A stretch of DNA of 64,000 nucleotides from Marisediminitalea aggregata (GTDB lineage Bacteria > Pseudomonadota > Gammaproteobacteria > Enterobacterales > Alteromonadaceae), in NCBI RefSeq assembly GCF_900129565.1, contig NZ_FQWD01000003.1:372001-436000 (forward strand), in the 5' to 3' direction. The stretch's first letter is position 1. Each line of letters begins with the position of its first letter. The notes below the pieces were generated by a model. It had not been told where the DNA came from, did not search any database, and was given only the letters and a program-made list of their open reading frames with translations. This document shows positions 1 to 8,898 of the stretch, piece by piece. The position numbers and the translations under genes were made by a program.

Positions 1-2442
1 CCATTCGAGCTGGTGCTGGGTGAATACCATATTGCAGCCGAGCGGCTGGAATTGTTTGGCAGAACCCTGTCTGGCTTTGGTCTGGCCTTGTTTGCGGTCA
101 CACTCATTCCGATTCGGTTCTTCGGTGTTACCCAATCAGAAAGTCACACTCGCCCGGTTATTAGTGCCAGGGGAAAGTGGTTGCTACGCCCTCTGGCCTT
201 TTTGGCAATTTGGGCGCTGATCATTCCGTCCATTAGGGTGTTGATTGATGGTGTCGTCGACTCACAGTCCAGTGATGCCAAACTCAGTGCTGTGCGTGCA
301 ATCGTATATAAAGAAGCTTACCTCGCCAAAGCTGTTAGCATTGAAGGGTTTCCGGAATTTGACCACATAGTAGCGGACCCTGATCGCAGGGATTTAATGG
401 TCGCGCTCATTCCGTCACTGGCGTTTTTCTCCAATGGCTTCAACACGCTGATTGGAAACAACATTGACAGCATGGCCAATACCTTTTTGTTGAATAAGCA
501 AGAAGATGATTTTATTGCCGAGGCGCTACCCAGAATTCGTCGTTTTGATCAGCAGTATGAAGCCCAGTGGCAACTGTATGAATCAGCTTCCCGCGCTTAT
601 CTGGAGGCATTTCGCAAGGAAAACGATCATTACGCGCGCGAACAAGAGCGGTTAACCCTGCTCAATAACGCCAATAAGCACATTAATTCGCGTTGGGAAC
701 GCTACGCCGTTCAGCTACTAGAAGCTGGAGATTTCAGGGAAGACTACACCACCAATGAGAATATTCGCGATCAATACCGTAACTACCGTGACCAGGCACT
801 AAGTTCGCGATGCAACACAGCCTGCGAAGAGCAAGCTAAAAGGAATTTTGCGCGCTACCTTACAACCCTGAAGTTTGAAAGCGGTGAATCCTTCGGCATT
901 TCACTTCAGGCAGAAGACGTTATTTTCAATAAGTTTGTGAAATCAAAATACAACCTGGCCGCCATATTTAAACGTGGCCGCTTGCGCTATTTGCAGGAAA
1001 CATATGGTATTCCAGAAGAAATGACCTATGAACAATACCAGCAATCTGATTTGATGATGAGTCACCTGCGCGACTATATCGCCGGTCAGGGTATTACCTT
1101 GCCTGTCGGTTGGAAAACAACCGATATGCAGCCTCTTATAGATGCCATTGCCGCTAAATATCAGGGGTTAGCCGCCGCAGAGTGGGATAAATACCTGCAA
1201 GCAGCCAGCTATAAAATGCCTGAGCCAGGTCTCCCTAAACCCGCCTTTGCTTCACATGCAATTGTCACCAGCGCGGCTCGGGAAGCATTGGGCCCCTATT
1301 ATCTTCCTGCGTTCACGCCCAGTATTGCGGAAAGTCGTTACAAAGCACTTTGGCTGGACAGCCAGGACAATATTTCATTCATTAAAATGATCACATCGAC
1401 CGCGGCTACCACCGCCTTTTCACCCGGCGGCAGCATGTTTCAATTGGGACGTGACGCTGTAAAACTGGCCGTTATTCCCCCCGCCAGTATCTTTGCCAGT
1501 CTGCTTGCGGTATTTCTGCTTTTTTTCAAAATTGGCAATTATTTATGGCCTCGAAGTAAGCTGTACTTTGGCGGTGCTTTACTTGCGGCCGTTGTTCTGT
1601 TGGTCACCCCAACTGTTTCGGCCTTAATGCAATCCAACGCTTATCACAACATCACCACCCGATTCGCCCAACAGGTCAGCCAGGACAATCTGTATGACAA
1701 CCTGCTTACATCAACCTTCGGGTATATGCTGGATATAGAGTCTGGACTCTACAGTCAGTATCGCCAGGTTGGCGTTGTTCGTGAGGTGCGTCGTGCCATG
1801 CTCGCCAATACAGAACAATCGACTAACGACGGCGAAACCACCAGCGCGCAGACCGCAGCGCCCTCGCCGCTGCGCACTTTCGACAATATCTTTTACGACT
1901 TATTGTCGTTTTTACCTGAAAAACTCGGAAGCGGTGAAATCATCAAACCATTTGATGCCAACATAACTGTGTTAAAGCAGGATTTGAATGTGGGTGCTTA
2001 TCTGGGGATTTACCTGGAGGGCGATAAAGTGTCCGAGGTAAAAATGCCGAATTTCATGCAGGATACTGACTTTGGTCTGCTGGCCGAACAGAAATATTTT
2101 TACCGGCCAGACTGGCAATCTCTTGCTTCCGAATTTATTGAAAATGCAAACAGTCCGGACTATTGGATTAAACTGGCAAATGGCGATTTAGCCAAGGAGT
2201 CACTGGTAACAAAAATTGAACGAAACATGTCGGATTACCTCAATACTCAGGGCGGTTTAGTCACCCTGTTAAAATCCATTCAATCACAAGGCTACCGCAA
2301 CCTGATATTACTTCAGCTAGGTCAGGCCAACCGTTACCGGTGCTTTGTCATTGGCGACATAGACGCCCTAATGATTACCGACTCAATCCAATCCAACTTT
2401 GTTGACTATAAAGAACTGCCCAACTGCAAAGCGAGAATATAA
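1..2442 (+). CDS. Large membrane protein of unknown function (5' end outside window)
   Basis: I do not recognise this protein. The first in-frame start codon is a GTG at 13, but the reading frame is open back to base 1 (P-F-E-L before it), so the gene probably begins upstream and the N-terminus here is incomplete. Counting from the GTG there are two hydrophobic segments near residues 18-37 and 57-78, then about 400 mostly charged soluble residues. Two more membrane segments lie near 487-508 and 516-538, followed by a soluble C-terminal domain of about 270 residues. No enzyme motif is visible. The next gene starts on the base after its stop codon, and a third small membrane protein follows, so the three probably form one operon and perhaps one complex. 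That last point is inference from spacing and shared membrane character. Confidence 0.75.
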   Translation, partial: PFELVLGEYHIAAERLELFGRTLSGFGLALFAVTLIPIRFFGVTQSESHTRPVISARGKWLLRPLAFLAIWALIIPSIRVLIDGVVDSQSSDAKLSAVRAIVYKEAYLAKAVSIEGFPEFDHIVADPDRRDLMVALIPSLAFFSNGFNTLIGNNIDSMANTFLLNKQEDDFIAEALPRIRRFDQQYEAQWQLYESASRAYLEAFRKENDHYAREQERLTLLNNANKHINSRWERYAVQLLEAGDFREDYTTNENIRDQYRNYRDQALSSRCNTACEEQAKRNFARYLTTLKFESGESFGISLQAEDVIFNKFVKSKYNLAAIFKRGRLRYLQETYGIPEEMTYEQYQQSDLMMSHLRDYIAGQGITLPVGWKTTDMQPLIDAIAAKYQGLAAAEWDKYLQAASYKMPEPGLPKPAFASHAIVTSAAREALGPYYLPAFTPSIAESRYKALWLDSQDNISFIKMITSTAATTAFSPGGSMFQLGRDAVKLAVIPPASIFASLLAVFLLFFKIGNYLWPRSKLYFGGALLAAVVLLVTPTVSALMQSNAYHNITTRFAQQVSQDNLYDNLLTSTFGYMLDIESGLYSQYRQVGVVREVRRAMLANTEQSTNDGETTSAQTAAPSPLRTFDNIFYDLLSFLPEKLGSGEIIKPFDANITVLKQDLNVGAYLGIYLEGDKVSEVKMPNFMQDTDFGLLAEQKYFYRPDWQSLASEFIENANSPDYWIKLANGDLAKESLVTKIERNMSDYLNTQGGLVTLLKSIQSQGYRNLILLQLGQANRYRCFVIGDIDALMITDSIQSNFVDYKELPNCKARI

Positions 2443-2622
2443 GTGAACGAGCTACAGCACCGAATAAAAAAATTTTTCGCGGAATACCTCTCCGTCATCA
2501 TCATGATGTTGGCGGTTTTCTTCGCGACACACTATTTCTTCGACCAGCAACAACAAGCCCTGAGCGACGTAATTCGTCAATTTGAAATATTAAAACTAAA
2601 ACTGTCTTTAACCATGGAGTAG
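2443..2622 (+). CDS. Small single-pass membrane protein, 59 aa, unknown
   Basis: A GTG-started frame of 59 codons begins directly after the TAA of the upstream gene, which suggests translational coupling. The protein has a basic N-terminus (QHRIKK), one hydrophobic segment at about residues 14-33 rich in Ile, Met, Leu and Phe, and a short Gln-rich then charged tail. It ends at TAG, four bases before the next ATG. No family is recognised. The tight packing between two membrane-protein genes supports it as real. Low-complexity hydrophobicity alone would not. Confidence 0.6.
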   Translation: MNELQHRIKKFFAEYLSVIIMMLAVFFATHYFFDQQQQALSDVIRQFEILKLKLSLTME

Positions 2623-2626
2623 CGCA

Positions 2627-2929
2627 ATGCAGGATTACGAACAAAAACAACCAAGCCGTATTTCGTTCAAATTTGATATCACCTCGTTTATTGGACTTTG
2701 CGGTGCTATGTATCTGGCCTACTCTGTGCACGTGAAAAACGTGGAAAATACGCAAAAGGTCAACGCCCTGTTACAAAAGTACGAGCAGACGCTGGATGCG
2801 GCCATTGCAGGCGACAAAGTGACACTTGCGCGATATCAGGCAAACGTTGAAAAGATACTGAATTCACTGACGCCGGAAGAGCGAAAGCTGATGCTGTCAT
2901 TATTGACTACCAATAACGTCAAAAACTAA
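2627..2929 (+). CDS. Small membrane-anchored coiled protein, 100 aa, unknown
   Basis: ATG-started frame four bases after the previous stop. The first 17 residues are polar, residues about 18-36 form a hydrophobic segment (ITSFIGLCGAMYLAYSV), and the remainder is helical and charged with probable coiled-coil character. I cannot assign a family. It is the third of three adjacent genes for membrane proteins and probably belongs to the same transcript. It ends shortly before a hairpin that separates it from a convergent gene. Confidence 0.65.
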   Translation: MQDYEQKQPSRISFKFDITSFIGLCGAMYLAYSVHVKNVENTQKVNALLQKYEQTLDAAIAGDKVTLARYQANVEKILNSLTPEERKLMLSLLTTNNVKN

Positions 2930-2943
2930 ATAAACCAACTTAC

Positions 2944-2970
2944 ATAAAAAGCGCCCGTTGTCGGGCGCTT
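2944..2970 (-). terminator. Rho-independent terminator of the DUF1194 gene
   Basis: The 9-bp arms AAGCGCCCG (2949-2957) and CGGGCGCTT (2962-2970) flank a 4-base loop. Read on the minus strand the stem is followed by a short T run, so it fits the minus-strand gene ending at 3001. It may also stop the plus-strand trio, but there is no T run on that side. Confidence 0.7.
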
Positions 2971-3000
2971 ATCAAGTAATGACATCTGAATCTACAAACC

Positions 3001-3759
3001 TTACTTACGTTTTCTCAGACGCAAAAACATAAACGCTCCTGAAACAAGTAACAGGCTCAACGCCCCTGGCGCAGAAGCCGTTGATGGTGGTGTTACCACT
3101 GAGGTTTCAGCTGAGATTTTGTTGATGACCGCAGTTTCAAAATCGGTAAATGAACTGGCAGGTTGAACAAATGCGCCCGGACCACCAATAACATAGTCAT
3201 TGTAGAACGTGGCAAGGGAAGTAGAACCAATGGGCAGACCATTAATGGTAAAACCTTGTGCTACAGCTGCATCACGCGAAGCCGCTGTACTAGAGGAGTT
3301 TGAGGTGCCATCGCCAGATACGTCAATTACCGTACCCACGGTGGCATCCAACCCATTATTTAATAACAGGTCAACGGCGCGGTTAATACCGGCGTAAATT
3401 GCAGTACCACCGCCACCTGGACGTGAGAAGTTGTCCAGTAAATCTGCGTAAGCGTTAGCCTGAGCAGCGCTGGTCAAGATAGTGAACGCGTCTAGCGCGG
3501 TTGAGTAATAACTTGATGCAAAAAACACAACGTTTACGGCAATACCGTTGGTCGATGCAGCAATGTTTTGTTGGACACTGGTATCGCGAAATGCATTCGC
3601 ATAACCGTCCATTTGCAGGGTATATTCGGCGGTGCTTACACTGCCGGAAACATCAATCACAAGTGACAATTCCAGGTCTACCAGTGCAGCATTGGCGTGA
3701 GAGGCCGCACCGTACATCAGCATTCCAGCTAAAGCGAATCCGAGTTTCTTAAAGTTCAT
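3001..3759 (-). CDS. Secreted DUF1194 (VWA-like) protein with PEP-CTERM-like tail
   Basis: The 252-residue protein starts with a signal peptide (residues 1-24, ending HANA). It is followed by a DUF1194-type von Willebrand A-like domain. The metal-site motif DVSGS (D36, S38, S40) is intact, and a second typical stretch reads VIDVSGDG. The C-terminus is a sorting signal: SAPG at 229-232, a hydrophobic segment 233-246 and the basic end RLRKRK. This is the marine gammaproteobacterial variant of PEP-CTERM, with SAP in place of PEP. Known biology of such tails implies processing by an exosortase and export to the surface or matrix; no exosortase gene lies in this window. The ATG is preceded by AAGGAAAG. 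It stands alone between a terminator and an AT-rich spacer. Confidence 0.85.
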   Translation of the reverse strand: MNFKKLGFALAGMLMYGAASHANAALVDLELSLVIDVSGSVSTAEYTLQMDGYANAFRDTSVQQNIAASTNGIAVNVVFFASSYYSTALDAFTILTSAAQANAYADLLDNFSRPGGGGTAIYAGINRAVDLLLNNGLDATVGTVIDVSGDGTSNSSSTAASRDAAVAQGFTINGLPIGSTSLATFYNDYVIGGPGAFVQPASSFTDFETAVINKISAETSVVTPPSTASAPGALSLLLVSGAFMFLRLRKRK

Positions 3760-3918
3760 CTTTCTTTCCTTGAGATATATCTATTTTGAAGTATTAGCGT
3801 GAACACAAAACAGAAAATGCTCACATATTGACTAACAGCAAATGTCAGACCAACTCTAAAAACTCATTAAAAAACAGGTGAATAATAAATATCAATTTTT
3901 ACTAATATAAAATTTGTA

Positions 3919-3940
3919 AAAAAAGCCGACAGAAAGTCGG
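3919..3940 (-). terminator. Orphan minus-strand terminator-like hairpin
   Basis: The arms CCGAC and GTCGG flank a 5-base loop (3926-3940). On the minus strand they are followed by a run of seven T. No minus-strand gene ends here; the nearest leftward gene starts at 3759. It would stop transcription antisense to the SDR gene. Confidence 0.45.
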
Positions 3941-4034
3941 GACGATACGTTAACTAAAATTTGCGACACTGGTTACTGTTAATCGTTTCAATAATAAGTA
4001 CCATGAAGGTTGATTCGTATTACAGGAACAAGGC

Positions 4035-4814
4035 ATGGATTTAGGAATTAAAGGAAAACACGCCATTGTATGTGCGTCCAGCCGCGGTCTTGGACGGGCG
4101 TGTGCGCAGGCACTGGCAGAAGCCGGGGTTAATCTGGTTATCAATGGCTTAAATGAACAACGGCTTGCCCTGGTAGCAAAAGAAATTGAAGAGTCGACTG
4201 GCGTAACGGTTGTCCCTGTTGCTGCCGATGTCAGTACTGAAGAAGGACAGATGGCGCTGCTTGCGGCCTGCCCCGACCCTGATATTTTAGTGAACAACAA
4301 TGCTGGTCCGCCGTTAAAAGATTTTCGCCAACTTGATAAAAACGCCATGATTGACGGGGTAAATATGAATATGCTCACCCCGATCAGCCTTATACAACAG
4401 GTTATTGATTCTATGGCAGCAAAAGGATTCGGCCGTATTGTAAATATCACGTCCATGACAGTGAAAATGCCCGTTGCCGGCCTGGATTTATCCAGTGGCG
4501 CCCGCGCTGGCTTAACCGCTTTTCTGGCGGGGATTGCTCGTACCGTGGCCGACAAAAACGTTACCATTAATAATATTTTGCCCGGCTATTTTGCTACCGA
4601 CCGACTGGAAGGCGTGTTCAAAGCGGGCATGGAGCGTACCGGCCAGGATCGGGACACCGTAGCAACAGAACTAGCGGCCAAGGTGCCCGCTGGACGATTT
4701 GGCGTACCTGCTGAATTTGGCAATACCTGTGCTTTCCTATGCAGTCAGCATGCCGGCTACATTACCGGTCAGAACGTATTATTAGACGGCGGCCTTAACC
4801 CTAGCGCCTTTTAG
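4035..4814 (+). CDS. Atypical short-chain dehydrogenase/reductase (SDR)
   Basis: A 259-residue single-domain Rossmann protein. The nucleotide-binding glycine motif is CASSRGLGRA (13-22), the structural motif is NNAG (88-91), and the catalytic-serine position is S140. The canonical Y-x-x-x-K is absent: the aligned positions are S153 and R157 in LSSGARAGL. A subgroup of BKR-like SDR proteins is known to have such a degenerate tetrad, with a conserved GARAG-type motif and an LPG-x-x-x-TDR region, which also appears here (LPGYFATDR). Substrate and even oxidoreductase activity are therefore uncertain. The ATG has a weak AGGAAC upstream. It stands alone between an AT-rich spacer and the ars promoter. 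Confidence 0.85.
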   Translation: MDLGIKGKHAIVCASSRGLGRACAQALAEAGVNLVINGLNEQRLALVAKEIEESTGVTVVPVAADVSTEEGQMALLAACPDPDILVNNNAGPPLKDFRQLDKNAMIDGVNMNMLTPISLIQQVIDSMAAKGFGRIVNITSMTVKMPVAGLDLSSGARAGLTAFLAGIARTVADKNVTINNILPGYFATDRLEGVFKAGMERTGQDRDTVATELAAKVPAGRFGVPAEFGNTCAFLCSQHAGYITGQNVLLDGGLNPSAF

Positions 4815-4872
4815 AACAGCGCTTCGCCGCTTTCCCCCAACAACCTATTATGTGCAACCTGAGATCTTCGGG

Positions 4873-4912
4873 TTGACATGCGCCGCAACATATACGATAT
4901 TTCACATATGTG
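4873..4912 (+). promoter_or_regulatory. Candidate ars promoter and ArsR operator
   Basis: TTGACA at 4873-4878 and GATATT at 4896-4901 are spaced by 17 bp. A perfect 10-bp palindrome CACATATGTG lies at 4903-4912, over the expected start of transcription. The motif ATTTCA(C/T)ATAT occurs twice, once here and once just before the arsR start. ArsR repressors commonly bind AT-rich dyads at this place; the assignment is by position. Confidence 0.55.
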
Positions 4913-4931
4913 TTATTTCATATATTAAAGT

Positions 4932-5264
4932 ATGCATCCGTTATCGTTTTACAAATGCCTTGCCGAAGACACCCGGCTTAAATCTCTCTTATTGATCACG
5001 CAGGTTGGCGAGGCTTGCGTGTGTGATCTGATGGAAGCACTGCAACTGGATCAGCCCAAAACCTCACGACACCTCGCGGAGCTGCGCAAGTGCGGGCTCC
5101 TGCAGGACGAGCGCCGCGGTAAATGGGTGTATTATCGTTTGCATCCTGAGCTGCCGGACTGGGCGCGCAAGGTACTGCGAGAAACGCTTGCGCATAACGG
5201 GGATTACACTCGTGATGCACTCACCCGTATTCAGTGCTGTCAGCAACAAAATGGCTGCTGCTGA
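4932..5264 (+). CDS. arsR: ArsR-family arsenic-responsive repressor
   Basis: A 110-residue winged-helix protein. The As(III)-binding motif of classical ArsR (ELCVCDL) appears as EACVCDL with C29 and C31. The recognition helix region reads QPKTSRHLAELRKCGL. The C-terminus carries two cysteine pairs (C102/C103 and C109/C110), which may add metal-binding capacity. It is the first gene of the arsR-arsC-arsH-acr3 cluster, 41 bases before arsC, and should repress its own promoter until arsenite or antimonite binds. No strong ribosome binding site precedes the ATG. Confidence 0.9.
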   Translation: MHPLSFYKCLAEDTRLKSLLLITQVGEACVCDLMEALQLDQPKTSRHLAELRKCGLLQDERRGKWVYYRLHPELPDWARKVLRETLAHNGDYTRDALTRIQCCQQQNGCC

Positions 5265-5304
5265 GCGCATTTCATCACTCATTTTTATTCACTGAGGTTC
5301 CCCA

Positions 5305-5775
5305 ATGAAAGTTTTGTATATCTGCACACACAATCGCTGCAGAAGTATTTTGTCTGAAGCAATCACCAACCATGTTGCCGGTGACGTGATCACCGCTAAA
5401 AGTGCGGGCAGTCAGCCCGCCGGAGAAGTACATCCACTGTCACTGAAATACCTTAATGAAGCAGGAATACCGACTGATGGGCTGCAGAGTCAATCATGGG
5501 ATGAGTTCGAGGCTTTTGCGCCCGACCTGGTAATTACTGTTTGCGATTCAGCGGCTGGTGAATCCTGCCCGGTCTGGTTTGGAAAGAGTGTCAAAGTGCA
5601 CTGGGGATTGAGCGATCCCTCTAAACTCACCGGTAGCGAAGAAGATATTGCCCACGCATTCAATGACACGATTGCGCAAATTTCAGCGCGTGTAACAGAC
5701 CTGAAAACCATTGCCGAGCAACCCTTTACTCCGGAAAGCTTACGCGCGTCACTGGCCAATTTGGGAGCGCAATAA
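5305..5775 (+). CDS. arsC: Arsenate reductase, LMW-phosphatase type
   Basis: A 156-residue protein of the low-molecular-weight tyrosine phosphatase fold. The P-loop C-x5-R is CTHNRCR (C7 to R13). The second redox cysteine pair is in [13 protein letters not shown], as in proteobacterial thioredoxin- or glutaredoxin-linked ArsC enzymes. It reduces arsenate to arsenite in the cytoplasm for export by Acr3. GAGG precedes the ATG. Its stop codon overlaps the arsH start by one base (TAATG), so the two are translationally coupled. Confidence 0.9.
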   Translation: MKVLYICTHNRCRSILSEAITNHVAGDVITAKSAGSQPAGEVHPLSLKYLNEAGIPTDGLQSQSWDEFEAFAPDLVITVCDSAAGESCPVWFGKSVKVHWGLSDPSKLTGSEEDIAHAFNDTIAQISARVTDLKTIAEQPFTPESLRASLANLGAQ

Positions 5776-6494
5776 TGGCGAATAGCAAAACGAACTTACC
5801 CAACGTAGACAACGCCCAGTTTCACATGCCGGATGTCAACAAGCTGGTCGGTACCCCGCTCTCTCACCCGCCTCGCATTCTGTTGCTTTACGGCTCGCTA
5901 AGAGCACGCTCTTTCAGCCGTTTAGTGGTTGAAGAGTCCGCTCGGTTACTGAGTGCGATGGGTGCCGAGGTGAAAATATTTAACCCGACCGGCCTGCCCC
6001 AACCTGATTCAGGCGAGGATACGCACCCGAAAGTAACAGAGCTTCGTGAGCTGATGATGTGGTCTGAAGGTCAGGTATGGTGTTCTCCCGAACGCCACGG
6101 TGCGATGACAGGTATATTTAAAAGTCAGATCGATTGGGTCCCCCTCAATATGGGAGGTGTGCGACCGACTCAGGGCAAGACACTGGCAGTAATGCAAGTC
6201 TGTGGCGGCTCACAGTCGTTCAATGTGGTTAATCAATTACGTGTGTTGGGACGGTGGATGCGCATGGTGACCATTCCCAATCAATCCTCTGTGGCAAAAG
6301 CGTTTCTGGAGTTTGACGATAACGACCGCATGAAGCCCTCTCCGTACTACAACCGCATAGTAGACGTGATGGAAGAACTGATGAAATTCACTTTGTTGTT
6401 ACGCCACAATAAAGACTATTTTGTAGACCGCTATTCAGAGCGCGTCGAGTCAGCAGAGCAAGTTAGTCAGCGCGTCAATCAGCGCAACCTTTAA
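5775..6494 (+). CDS. arsH: ArsH NADPH-dependent FMN reductase
   Basis: A 239-residue flavodoxin-like protein. The FMN phosphate-binding loop is [10 protein letters not shown] (about residues 41-50), and the ArsH motifs [18 protein letters not shown] and VCGGSQSFN are intact. ArsH proteins oxidise trivalent organoarsenicals or reduce quinones at the expense of NADPH, protecting cells from methylated arsenic. It overlaps arsC by one base and is followed by acr3 after 29 bases, so it is inside the ars operon. Confidence 0.92.
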   Translation: MANSKTNLPNVDNAQFHMPDVNKLVGTPLSHPPRILLLYGSLRARSFSRLVVEESARLLSAMGAEVKIFNPTGLPQPDSGEDTHPKVTELRELMMWSEGQVWCSPERHGAMTGIFKSQIDWVPLNMGGVRPTQGKTLAVMQVCGGSQSFNVVNQLRVLGRWMRMVTIPNQSSVAKAFLEFDDNDRMKPSPYYNRIVDVMEELMKFTLLLRHNKDYFVDRYSERVESAEQVSQRVNQRNL

Positions 6495-6523
6495 CCTCAC
6501 AGCATAACGACCAGGAATACAAA

Positions 6524-7540
6524 ATGGGATTATTTGAACGCTACCTAACCGTTTGGGTAGCCCTCGCGATATTCGCAGGAATGGGTGCAGGCGCCATCGC
6601 ACCCGACTTGTTTGCCAGCGTTGCAGCATTGGAATATGCACAGGTTAATCTGGTGATTGCCGTACTGATCTGGGTGATGATATTTCCGATGATGGTGCAA
6701 ATCGACTTCACCTCAATAAAAGACGTGGGCAAGAAACCCAGAGGACTCGTTCTCACACTGTTCATCAATTGGCTGGTAAAGCCGTTTACCATGGCGCTGC
6801 TCGGCTGGCTGTTCTTCAAAGGTATCTTTGCCGATTGGGTCGACCCTACTACCGCTACGGAATATATTGCCGGGATGATTTTACTCGGTGTCGCCCCCTG
6901 CACGGCGATGGTATTTGTCTGGAGCCAGCTCACCAAAGGCGATGCCAATTACACTCTGGTGCAGGTCTCAATCAACGATATCATCATGATATTCGCCTTT
7001 GCCCCTATTGCGGGATTACTGCTTGGGGTTACGGACATCACGGTCCCCTGGGACACACTACTGCTATCGGTTGTGTTATACGTGTTGATTCCGCTGGTCG
7101 CCGGTGCGCTGGTGCGCAATAAGCTGGACAAGGCGAACGACCACTCACAGCTGGAACGTTTTTTGTCAGCGATGAAGCCCTGGTCAATCGTTGGCCTGCT
7201 GGCGACGGTAGTACTTCTGTTCGGCTTTCAGTCTGACACCATTATGGCTAAACCCCAGGCCATTGTGCTGATTGCCATTCCTTTGTTGATTCAAACCTAT
7301 GGTATTTTCGCAATAGCCTACCTGATTGCCAAACAAATGAAACTGCCACACAACATTGCGGCGCCCGCGTGCATGATAGGCACGTCTAACTTCTTTGAAC
7401 TTGCCGTTGCTGTAGCGATTTCCCTGTTCGGTTTGCACTCAGGTGCAGCACTGGCCACGGTTGTCGGTGTACTGGTAGAAGTGCCGGTGATGCTGTCGTT
7501 AGTGTGGTTTGCAAACCGAACTCGCAGCTGGTTTGAATAA
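6524..7540 (+). CDS. acr3: Acr3-family arsenite efflux permease
   Basis: A 338-residue membrane protein with about ten hydrophobic segments. The hallmark [13 protein letters not shown] holds the essential cysteine C126 of the Acr3 (ArsB/BART superfamily) exporters, and a second conserved stretch is [18 protein letters not shown]. It exports arsenite across the inner membrane using the proton motive force. It is the last gene of the ars operon and is followed by a strong terminator. Confidence 0.93.
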   Translation: MGLFERYLTVWVALAIFAGMGAGAIAPDLFASVAALEYAQVNLVIAVLIWVMIFPMMVQIDFTSIKDVGKKPRGLVLTLFINWLVKPFTMALLGWLFFKGIFADWVDPTTATEYIAGMILLGVAPCTAMVFVWSQLTKGDANYTLVQVSINDIIMIFAFAPIAGLLLGVTDITVPWDTLLLSVVLYVLIPLVAGALVRNKLDKANDHSQLERFLSAMKPWSIVGLLATVVLLFGFQSDTIMAKPQAIVLIAIPLLIQTYGIFAIAYLIAKQMKLPHNIAAPACMIGTSNFFELAVAVAISLFGLHSGAALATVVGVLVEVPVMLSLVWFANRTRSWFE

Positions 7541-7584
7541 TGAAATAGTGAATTTGTTTGGCGTTTTATTGGCGTTTTAAAAAC

Positions 7585-7615
7585 AGCCTGGCGTAATAAT
7601 CAACGCCGGGCTTTT
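7585..7615 (+). terminator. Bidirectional terminator after acr3
   Basis: A 10-bp stem (7585-7594 with 7603-7612, one G-T pair) is followed by TTTT on the plus strand. On the minus strand it is followed by GTTTTTAAAA, so it serves both acr3 and the convergent porin-like gene. Confidence 0.8.
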
Positions 7616-8675
7616 ATTCCTCGAAACTGACAATGAAACGGAGTCCGAGTAACACTGCATCGTCGGTTGTCAATGACGCACCAGGCGAGCCAATCCATTG
7701 TATATTAGGCTGTATCGACAGGTAGTCATTAACAGCAACGGAATAAGTTACCTCTATAACCGATTCACCACTCGCGAGAGGCTGTTCAGCGTTCTCAGAG
7801 ACTTTTGCATGTGCCCAGGCCATGCCCCAACTGTCATCGGCTCGCCCAATTAATCCTGCATTGCCGGTGACCCCGACAGAATAGAATTCATCGAAGAAGT
7901 TAAACGATGACGCACCAGCTCCCACACGCCCGAAAAGGGTGATATCGTTAAACGTATGTTCACCGCGCAAATACCAACCGTCATTGCGCTGTCCGGTACT
8001 TTGTACACTATTCAGGTACGTTGAATCATCTGTATAACCCCACCACCCCAGCAACAACCGGGTAGAGGTATCCTGATACTGGTATTCGCCGGTTAATAGC
8101 AGATTGGTTTTGTTAGGTTGTTCGCTAGGTTGGCGGTACGACAAGCCTGGTGACCCCGGGGCCCCATCGGTAATGGCAAATTTTGCGGTATGATTACCCT
8201 GGTAATAGGCAAACCTGGCAGTAACACCCGGCGCAGGGTAAGTCCCCGGCCCGTTTGGCCCACTGACGCCAAACACAGTCCCCATACCAAATGCGCTTTG
8301 CACAAATAAATTGGCACTCTCGAGCACATCAAATTCGTAGTTTATGTCGTAAATTCCGAACAGGACTGACAGATGTTCACGGCTAAATTCCAATGCCAGC
8401 TTACCCCAATGTAAACCCGCAGAATTCGCTTCAATGTTATTCACACCCTGCTCGTCACCGACCAGCTCAGAGACTGAATGGTTGTCGGTAAGCCACACTT
8501 CAGAGTGAAGTTTAAAACTAGGATTAAACGCATACTCAACGCCAAAGGCAGAGTAATACAACAACGCTGAGGACCTGTCGATGCCGCCTTTTACATTGGC
8601 AAAGCTGTCAACAACCACCTCGGCGTAAATCTCTGTGTCATTGGGCAGTGCATCCGTTGAAATTAAATCAATCAA
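7614..8675 (-). pseudogene. OprB-like carbohydrate porin, N-terminally truncated
   Basis: The 353 encoded residues match the beta-barrel part of OprB-type carbohydrate-selective porins: the Y-x-E-V..N-V-x-G-G-I region near the start, many amphipathic strands and a C-terminal strand ending ILRFIVSFEE-like (LGLRFIVSFEE). No signal peptide is present. The only possible in-frame start is a TTG at 8675, with no ATG, GTG or TTG between it and an in-frame TGA about 70 bases further upstream. The upstream frame reads LLLLANTG, and other frames there do not give a convincing export signal either. An outer-membrane porin without a signal cannot reach its site, so I call this a broken gene. A sequencing or real frameshift is possible. 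Confidence 0.6.
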
Positions 8676-8898
8676 ACAGCTACCTGGATTTTTTATGCCT
8701 GTATTAGCAAGGAGGAGAAGCCGATACTCGTTGGTATCTTTTGCTCACATTTCCCTGACGGTCTGGTTTAATCATAGTTCAGCCTGAAGCATGATTACCA
8801 GTGCTACCTATACAATAACCACATAAAAACCAATGGACTAGTAGACTTTGGGTGCATTGACGACGCAATCGCGTCGCCAAAATCAGTACAAAGATGTG

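Noticed and set aside
3950..4567. A 205-codon minus-strand reading frame opposite the SDR gene
   Set aside because: It lies wholly antisense to a well-conserved SDR frame and shows no family features; the nearby minus-strand terminator does not rescue it.
8858..8876. CGACGC/GCGTCG hairpin after the MFS gene as a terminator
   Set aside because: A six-bp stem lies close to the stop, but no T run follows on the minus strand; too weak to list.
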